11,418 nucleotides of DNA, taken from positions 4,033 to 15,450 of the forward strand of contig VBJS01000055.1 of NCBI GenBank assembly GCA_005880055.1, read 5' to 3'. The notes beneath the pieces were generated by a model. It did no database searches and was not told where the DNA came from. It saw nothing but the letters and a program-made list of their open reading frames with translations. This stretch comes from Chloroflexota bacterium (GTDB taxonomy: Bacteria; Chloroflexota; Dehalococcoidia; SM23-28-2; RBG-16-64-32). Of this stretch, positions 6,514 through 11,418 are shown piece by piece; position 1 is the first letter of the stretch, and each line of letters opens with the position of its first letter. The position numbers and the translations under genes are program-made.

Positions 6514-6811
6514 TTGCGACCGGCTTGCCCTCTGTGGCCGCGCTCTCTCCCGCCGGCTTCGACTCGCCATTCGTCGAGGCGGCGGCCGTCTCTACGGGCT
6601 TGTCTTCACCGGCCGCGCCGCCGTTGTGGCTGGAGTTCTTGCGGTTATCGGTGCTGTAGAAGCCGCTGCCCTTGAAAATCACGGCCGGGAGGCTAATCTG
6701 CCGCCGCGCCGGCTGCCCGCACTCCAGGCAGGCGTGCTCACGCGCGGCGTCGAAGCCCTCGGTGCGGTCATAGTAATGTCCATTGCTGCACCTGTATTCG
6801 TAGACAGGCAA
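6488..6811 (-). CDS. FmdB family zinc-ribbon protein
   Basis: A small FmdB/CxxC-type regulatory zinc-ribbon protein (107 aa), a family common in bacteria but of poorly defined function; the founding member is linked to formamidase/amidase regulation. The ribbon is at residues 1-57: MPVYEYRC, the CLECG knuckle (28-32), and the diagnostic IFKGSGFYSTD (45-55). The first knuckle is unusual: C8-S-N-G-H12 has no second Cys, so any zinc site would use C8, C28, C31 and perhaps H12. Residues 56-107 form a Lys/Glu/Ala/Ser/Thr-rich tail without predicted structure, common in the family. The start is TTG at 6811, supported by AGGAGG 9 nt upstream and by the canonical N-terminus. It is the first gene of the minus-strand run, behind a good promoter at 6874-6902. 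Confidence 0.93.
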   Translation of the reverse strand: MPVYEYRCSNGHYYDRTEGFDAAREHACLECGQPARRQISLPAVIFKGSGFYSTDNRKNSSHNGGAAGEDKPVETAAASTNGESKPAGESAATEGKPVAKTETKAAG

Positions 6812-6820
6812 GTTATGTCG

Positions 6821-6826
6821 CCTCCT
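6821..6826 (-). promoter_or_regulatory. ribosome-binding site fixing the TTG start of the zinc-ribbon gene
   Basis: On the minus strand bases 6826-6821 read AGGAGG, with 9 nt before TTG at 6811. There is no nearby in-frame ATG, and the TTG gives the expected MPVYEYRC N-terminus. Confidence 0.75.
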
Positions 6827-6873
6827 CTGGGTGGCAAGAACAAGCGCCCGCCGCAGCGGCCGCTTCTACGCTA

Positions 6874-6902
6874 AATATAGCGGACGCTTAGTAACTTTGC
6901 AA
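6874..6902 (-). promoter_or_regulatory. sigma-70-type promoter for the minus-strand gene run
   Basis: On the minus strand TTGCAA (6902-6897) and TATATT (6879-6874) are separated by exactly 17 nt, a good housekeeping-sigma promoter. The predicted transcript start is near 6867, giving a leader of about 55 nt ahead of the zinc-ribbon gene. It could drive the whole run down to the phosphatase, although internal promoters are also possible. Confidence 0.65.
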
Positions 6903-6960
6903 TGGCGATGCGGCTGCGCCGGGGTTGAGGCCGTGGCGCGCTAGACTGACCGCCCGGATG

Positions 6961-7031
6961 TCATTCTGAGCAGCACCGCGTTTGCCACGCCATATTGCCT
7001 GCCTTCGCGAAGGAATCTGGGGTGGTGCTGC
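6961..7031. repeat. TCATTCTGAG-type intergenic repeat element
   Basis: The stretch begins TCATTCTGAG (6961-6970) and ends with the perfect 12-bp palindrome CCTTCGCGAAGG (7002-7013) followed by AATCTGG. GCAGCACC (6970-6977) and GGTGCTGC (7024-7031) are perfect 8-bp inverted arms enclosing most of it. Motifs of the form TCATTCTGAGC...CGAAGAATCTG are common dispersed intergenic repeats in several bacterial phyla, including Chloroflexota. I infer that this is a divergent member. Confidence 0.5.
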
Positions 7032-7261
7032 CAGGTGAGTCGGGCGGGCCGGCGCGAGGCGACGGCGCCCAACTCAGCCCCGAACCCCCAGCCGCTGTAC
7101 CCGGCTCAGCACATGATCTCCACGGAGCTTAATCCTGTGTCGATGTCGATAACTGAGCACTTGCCACCAATGCCGGCGTTCTCGGGGGACCGAGACGGTA
7201 CAACGACAGGTGCGAATGGCGGCGATCACAAAACAAAGCGCGAAGTCCCAAGAAGGTTGGT

Positions 7262-7453
7262 CTATCGGGTGATTTGAGATACCGCCATGATCATCAAAGC
7301 TCCGACTAACAGCAGGATTGCTGTCATTGCAATCCGATGGAATCGCCGATGGGCGTTTAAACGGCGTTCATCACCCTTCCACCATCGCGAAGCCCAGCGG
7401 ACATGTCCATCTTCTCGTAGACTAGATCGAACCTGCCCGGTAGGAGCAACCAT
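7262..7453 (-). CDS. candidate small single-pass membrane protein
   Basis: A 63-residue frame from ATG 7453 to TAG 7262. Residues 1-40 are rich in Arg, Trp and His. Residues 42-59 are a hydrophobic run (IAMTAILLLVGALMIMAV) that could span the membrane, followed by SQITR. The charge pattern would place the N-terminus inside. No ribosome-binding site precedes the start, third-position bases are less G/C-biased than in the neighbouring genes, and I recognise no family. It may be a chance frame or the remnant of a larger gene. Confidence 0.25.
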   Translation of the reverse strand: MVAPTGQVRSSLREDGHVRWASRWWKGDERRLNAHRRFHRIAMTAILLLVGALMIMAVSQITR

Positions 7454-7527
7454 AGCCCAAGGAGAACCAGGGGCGCGCCTAACGCTATTTCAATCGGGCC
7501 CTCCGTCATCGGCCCTCCCTCTTACCT

Positions 7528-7557
7528 TTGACCCTCCGTCCTTTAGGCTGATATTCT
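7528..7557 (+). promoter_or_regulatory. promoter of rpsB-tsf
   Basis: TTGACC (7528-7533) and TATTCT (7552-7557) are 18 nt apart. TG at 7549-7550 plus one base forms an extended -10 (TGATATTCT). The predicted transcript start near 7564 leaves a leader of about 25 nt that just accommodates the ribosome-binding site of rpsB. A strong promoter is expected for this operon. Confidence 0.7.
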
Positions 7558-7576
7558 AATCCTTCGGACATCCCAC

Positions 7577-7582
7577 AAGGAG
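7577..7582 (+). promoter_or_regulatory. ribosome-binding site fixing the TTG start of rpsB
   Basis: AAGGAG lies 6 nt before TTG at 7589, ideal spacing. The next in-frame candidates (GTG 7601, ATG 7607) are too far away. Confidence 0.8.
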
Positions 7583-7588
7583 TACTGC

Positions 7589-8509
<921 letters not shown>

Positions 8510-8540
8510 AGCAATCTGCGAACCCCTGGAGCTGAACTAA

Positions 8541-9044
8541 ATGGCGATATCTTCTCAAGACGTTAAGAAGCTGCGCGAACTGACCGGCGCAGGGATGCTG
8601 GACTGCAAGAAGGCGCTTGAGGAGGCGAACGGCGACTTCGAAGCGGCCACAAAGCTCCTGGCCGAGAAGGGCCACGCGGCGGCGGAAAAGCGTTCCGAGC
8701 GGGAGACTGCGCAGGGGCTCATCGCGTCCTACATCCACCACAACCACCGCTACGGCGCGCTTGTGGAGGTAAACTGTGAGTCGGACTTTGTGGCCCGCAC
8801 GGAGGACTTCCGGCACCTGGTGCAGCAGCTGGCCCTGCACATAGCTGGCGCCAATCCGCAATACGTGTCGAAGGAAGAGATGCCGCCGGGGAGCGAGGAA
8901 GACCCGAACCACGTCGCGCTGCTCGAGCAGCCGTTTGTGAAGGACGAATCGAAGACGGTGCGGGACCTCGTTAGCGCGACGATCGCCAAGACGGGTGAGA
9001 ACATCCGCATCCGCCGCTTCGCCCGATTCGAGCTGGGTCGCTAG
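8541..9044 (+). CDS. tsf: translation elongation factor Ts
   Basis: Guanine-nucleotide exchange factor that releases GDP from EF-Tu (167 aa). The UBA-like N-terminal domain (1-55) contains LRELTGAGMLDCKKAL (11-26), the signature that contacts EF-Tu, and the core has VNCESDFVAR (77-86), a variant of the usual CETDFVAR. The protein is much shorter than E. coli EF-Ts (283 aa). It has one core repeat and no coiled-coil module, the short form known from Thermus and many Chloroflexota. The start is ATG with GGAG 9 nt upstream. It shares the rpsB promoter. The usual pyrH and frr do not follow; an amidase gene does. Confidence 0.98.
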   Translation: MAISSQDVKKLRELTGAGMLDCKKALEEANGDFEAATKLLAEKGHAAAEKRSERETAQGLIASYIHHNHRYGALVEVNCESDFVARTEDFRHLVQQLALHIAGANPQYVSKEEMPPGSEEDPNHVALLEQPFVKDESKTVRDLVSATIAKTGENIRIRRFARFELGR

Positions 9045-9186
9045 CCGCCACTAACAAGCGCCCGCGACCGAGTGCGCTACCCCTCCCCAGATTCCTTCGC
9101 CAAGATAACGGTTCTGGTTAAAGGAGCGCCGTGGTGCTCATGATGACAACCCAGACGACGGCTGAGCAGCGCTCTCGGGTTTGTGC

Positions 9187-9192
9187 GATATT
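9187..9192 (+). promoter_or_regulatory. possible extended -10 for a near-leaderless amidase transcript
   Basis: GATATT at 9187-9192 is preceded by TG (9184-9185) plus one base, an extended -10 arrangement. A start seven bases downstream of the hexamer end falls at about 9199, only two bases before ATG 9201. This would explain the absence of a Shine-Dalgarno sequence. The hexamer matches consensus at only four of six positions and has no -35. Confidence 0.25.
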
Positions 9193-9200
9193 AAGCGGTA

Positions 9201-10187
9201 ATGGGCGAGATGCAGCGTCTGGGCGTCTTTTCGCTTCTTGCCTGCGTTCTCTTGCTGGCCGCCTGCGGAAGCGCCGCCAGCCAGCCGGCTGCCTCCCCCA
9301 CTGCGACGCCCTCGCCGCGGCCGAGCCCCACGCTGCGCGTCACTGCTTCGCCGACGGCGACGGCCGCTCTCACACCCTCGTCTGCGCCCACACCCCTGCC
9401 GGCAGCGCCGCCGACGCGCGCGCCGACTGCAGCCCCAGCGCCGCCGCCGCCGCCGGTCACGCCGCCTGTGCCGCCGATCAACCTATATCACCCGCCTCCG
9501 TACAAGATCGCCATTGATGCCGGTCACGGCGGGCCGAACTACATCGGGGCTGCGCATACAGACGCGACAGGCCATGTCGACCTGCGGGAGAAGGACGTCA
9601 CGCTAGACGTGGCGCTGCGCTTGAACGACATCCTGCTGGCAGCGGGATACGAGACGGTGCTCACCCGCAGCGGCGACTACACGCTCACCGACTTCCCGGC
9701 TGATACGGCGGACAACCGCCACAACGAAATCCAGGCGCGGGTGGATGTGGTGAACGCGGCACAGGCAGACATCCTCGTCTCCATCCACTTCAACGGCTCG
9801 CCGGACCCCTCTACCGGCGGAACGGAGGTCTACTGTGACCCGGACCGCAGTTTCGGCGCGAACAGCTGCGCGCTCGGCGACCTGGTGCGGCAGACGCTCG
9901 TATCGGCGATACGAGGTTTCGGGTATGACACCCTCGACCGCGGCCTGAAGAATGACTCGCAGATCGGCGGCGACCCGTCCAACCCGCACTCGTGGATACT
10001 TGGTGAGAATCCCACGTTCCAGCGCCCCAGCCTGATGCCCGGGATCATCGGCGAGGGCCTATTTGTGTCGAATGACGTAGAGGCGCAACTCTTGCAGGAC
10101 CCGAACGCGCTCCAGACTATCGCCGAGGGTTATCATGCCGGAATCGACGCCTATTTCGGCTGGCTGAGCGCACAGCAGCCGCAGTGA
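9201..10187 (+). CDS. N-acetylmuramoyl-L-alanine amidase (Amidase_3), lipoprotein
   Basis: Zinc amidase that cleaves the bond between N-acetylmuramic acid and the stem peptide (328 aa). A signal peptide with lipobox LAAC (19-22) predicts lipid attachment at C22 and an extracytoplasmic location. Residues 23-100 are a Pro/Ala/Thr/Ser-rich linker that includes five CCG codons in a row (81-85). The catalytic domain is at 101-325: IAIDAGHGG with zinc ligand H109, REKD with E130, SIHFNGS with H196, and the catalytic Glu in IGEGLFVSN (E285). An insertion carries two cysteines (C212, C223) that could form a disulfide. The frame is closed by a TAA at 9192, so the start must lie downstream; ATG 9201 fits the signal peptide but lacks a ribosome-binding site, and ATG 9210 is possible. 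The role is probably cell-envelope turnover; in a monoderm-like or peptidoglycan-poor lineage the substrate is uncertain. Confidence 0.93.
   Translation: MGEMQRLGVFSLLACVLLLAACGSAASQPAASPTATPSPRPSPTLRVTASPTATAALTPSSAPTPLPAAPPTRAPTAAPAPPPPPVTPPVPPINLYHPPPYKIAIDAGHGGPNYIGAAHTDATGHVDLREKDVTLDVALRLNDILLAAGYETVLTRSGDYTLTDFPADTADNRHNEIQARVDVVNAAQADILVSIHFNGSPDPSTGGTEVYCDPDRSFGANSCALGDLVRQTLVSAIRGFGYDTLDRGLKNDSQIGGDPSNPHSWILGENPTFQRPSLMPGIIGEGLFVSNDVEAQLLQDPNALQTIAEGYHAGIDAYFGWLSAQQPQ
9441..9455 (+). repeat. CCG trinucleotide run in the amidase linker
   Basis: Five consecutive CCG codons encode Pro81-85 of the linker. Runs of this kind can change length by slippage without shifting the frame, altering only linker length. 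Confidence 0.6.
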
Positions 10188-10204
10188 TGACGAGCGCGCG
10201 GCCC

Positions 10205-11418
10205 TCACATGCTGATCTGCACTTCTCCCAAGGTCTCTGTGAGGCGATGGTTCTCCGTATAATCGACAGGCACTGCTATGACGGAAGGGCCGTCCAGGGT
10301 GAGCGCCTGTCGTAGCGCCTTAGCAAAATCGTCTGCTGTTTCGATTTGGAAAGCGGGAATGTCAAAAGCTTGCCCGAGCTTTATGAAGTCCGGATTACCG
10401 AAATCGACGCCGAAGGAACGGCCAAACCGCGCCTCTTGCTTCCAGCGGATGGAGCCGTAGCCTCCGTCCACCCAGACGACAGTGACGAACGACAGGCCCA
10501 AGCGGCGGGCGGTCTCCAGCTCCTGGATATTCATTAGGAAGCCGCCGTCGCCACTGACGACCACCACACGGCACCTCGGCCGGGCGAGCTTGGCGGCGAT
10601 TCCGCCGGGCAGGCCGATCCCCATCGTGGCGAAGCCGTTGGAGATGATCACGGTGTTTGGGTCAGCCGCCGGAAAAAGGCGGGCGATCCACAGCTTATGG
10701 ACGCCGACATCGCTGATCAGAACGTCGCCTTCGTGGAGGATCTCCCGCATATCGTGCAAGATGCGCTGAGGCTTGAGCGGCACCTCGTTTGCTGCGGCGT
10801 AGGCCTCCAACTCCGCGAGCACGGAGCTTTCCAGGCGAAAGTCCTCGCTAGCGGTCAGGATTCGTAGCGCCTCGCCGATTTCCGAAACGATCTCGACTGC
10901 TGGCTGATAGTGCTCGTCCACCTCGGCGGGCAGCGTGTCGATGTGGATGACGGTCTTATCGCGTCCTCCGTTCCAGAGCCGCGGCGCGAATTCGACAAGA
11001 TCATAGCCAACCGCGATCACGACATCAGCATCGGCCAGGCCGCACATCTCGTAGTCCCGGTTCTGGAGGCCGACGGTGAGGCGCGCCAGTGGGTTCTGAT
11101 ACCCCATGACGCCTTTGCTCATAAAGGTGTTAGCGGCCGGGATGCCGGCGGTCTCGGCAAACCGCCGCAGGTCGAAGGAGGCGCGCCTGCGGACGACGCC
11201 GTTTCCGGCGAGGATCATTGGGCGCTCCGCCCCGGCGATCAGTTCGGCGGCGGTCTGGATGGCGTGGTCCGCCGGACGCGGATACTCAACAGGAGTCACC
11301 GTAAGGGGCCGGTTCTCGGCGACGCGCCGCGCCGCCACGTCCTCCGGTAGCTCGATATGCGTTGGGCCCGGCTTCTCCGTCTCGGCGATCTTGAACGCCT
11401 TGCGGACGACCTCGGGCA
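10205..11418 (-). CDS. thiamine-diphosphate enzyme, acetolactate synthase large-subunit family (5' partial)
   Basis: The frame is open to the window edge, giving 403 residues of a protein normally about 550 long, so roughly 150 N-terminal residues are missing. The visible N-terminus (FKIAETEKPGPTHIELPEDV) is the end of the pyrimidine-binding domain of the IlvB/AlsS family. A central domain (AAELIAGAERPMILAGNGV) and the C-terminal diphosphate-binding domain follow, with SDVGVHKLW, ISNGFATMGIGLPG and SGDGGFLMN (GDGG at 10541-10552). The metal motif continues as VWVDGGYGS, with Asp rather than the NN of anabolic enzymes. The C-terminal FGRSFGVDFGNPDF and VPVDYTENHRLTE resemble catabolic acetolactate synthase (AlsS/BudB), which condenses two pyruvates to 2-acetolactate and CO2. 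Without the N-terminus or a regulatory subunit gene in view, AlsS-type activity is a probable but unproven assignment. It converges on the amidase gene with 17 nt between the stop codons. Confidence 0.9.
   Translation of the reverse strand, partial: PEVVRKAFKIAETEKPGPTHIELPEDVAARRVAENRPLTVTPVEYPRPADHAIQTAAELIAGAERPMILAGNGVVRRRASFDLRRFAETAGIPAANTFMSKGVMGYQNPLARLTVGLQNRDYEMCGLADADVVIAVGYDLVEFAPRLWNGGRDKTVIHIDTLPAEVDEHYQPAVEIVSEIGEALRILTASEDFRLESSVLAELEAYAAANEVPLKPQRILHDMREILHEGDVLISDVGVHKLWIARLFPAADPNTVIISNGFATMGIGLPGGIAAKLARPRCRVVVVSGDGGFLMNIQELETARRLGLSFVTVVWVDGGYGSIRWKQEARFGRSFGVDFGNPDFIKLGQAFDIPAFQIETADDFAKALRQALTLDGPSVIAVPVDYTENHRLTETLGEVQISM

Larger units (their letters stand above)
6903..7527. 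other. intergenic region between divergent gene blocks
   Basis: About 620 nt without a gene I can name. It holds a repeat-like element (6961-7031), a 7-bp inverted repeat (GGATTGC 7315-7321, GCAATCC 7329-7335), the palindrome CGTTTAAACG (7354-7363), three copies of CCCTCC (7499, 7513, 7532) that run into the rpsB promoter, and a weak small-membrane-protein candidate. No tRNA or rRNA signature was found on either strand. The part from about 7190 to 7370 looks lower in G+C than the flanking genes, which could mark decayed or acquired DNA. Confidence 0.6.

Noticed and set aside
7418..7440. tRNA-like T-loop motif (GGTTCGATC on the minus strand)
   Set aside because: The flanking bases do not form a T stem, and no acceptor or anticodon stem could be built around it.
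9057..9078. Intrinsic terminator after tsf
   Set aside because: AGCGC and GCGCT can pair across 12 nt, but the stem is only 5 bp and no T-run follows.

Overview
The window is about 11.4 kb of gene-dense, high-GC DNA (roughly 60% G+C by eye). It carries ordinary bacterial housekeeping genes and no phage, plasmid, defence or CRISPR content. Several traits together suggest a Chloroflexota bacterium, most likely Dehalococcoidia-like: a short EF-Ts of 167 residues, an S2 protein with a long acidic tail, a RecG with a long N-terminal extension, frequent TTG starts, and a stand-alone Lrp/AsnC ligand-binding domain. This placement is inference from family features; no search was run.

Layout. Bases 1-41 look like the 3' end of a plus-strand gene that converges on the next block. 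From 59 to 6811 six genes lie on the minus strand. Read in transcription order they are: an FmdB-type zinc-ribbon protein (starts 6811), a stand-alone RAM domain (6385), a DegV-family fatty-acid-binding protein (6014), the helicase RecG (5167), arginyl-tRNA synthetase (2563) and an inositol-monophosphatase-family phosphatase (886). A good sigma-70-type promoter (TTGCAA, 17 nt, TATATT on the minus strand) lies upstream of the first gene. degV-recG and argS-phosphatase are separated by only 4 and 9 nt, so each pair is probably translationally coupled. The gaps of about 100-125 nt between the other genes hold small inverted repeats and possible internal promoters.

Bases 6903-7527 form a largely gene-free region that separates the minus-strand block from the plus-strand block. 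It holds a repeat-like element beginning TCATTCTGAG at about 6961-7031, some short palindromes, and one weak candidate for a small membrane protein. From 7528 the plus strand carries a clear promoter, then rpsB (TTG start) and tsf, the usual ribosomal S2 / EF-Ts pair. These are followed by a secreted lipoprotein amidase with a proline-rich linker (9201-10187). The last feature is a 5'-truncated minus-strand thiamine-diphosphate enzyme of the acetolactate synthase family (10205 to the window edge), which converges on the amidase with 17 nt between the stop codons.

The genes serve translation (argS, rpsB, tsf), DNA recombination and repair (recG), lipid or metabolite handling (degV, phosphatase, acetolactate synthase) and cell-wall turnover (amidase). 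I found no convincing undescribed system. The items most worth checking are the Gly-to-Arg change in RecG motif VI, the repeated AGGTGTTAGGT elements inside small inverted repeats, the TCATTCTGAG element, the high rate of TTG starts, and the unusual start region of the amidase.
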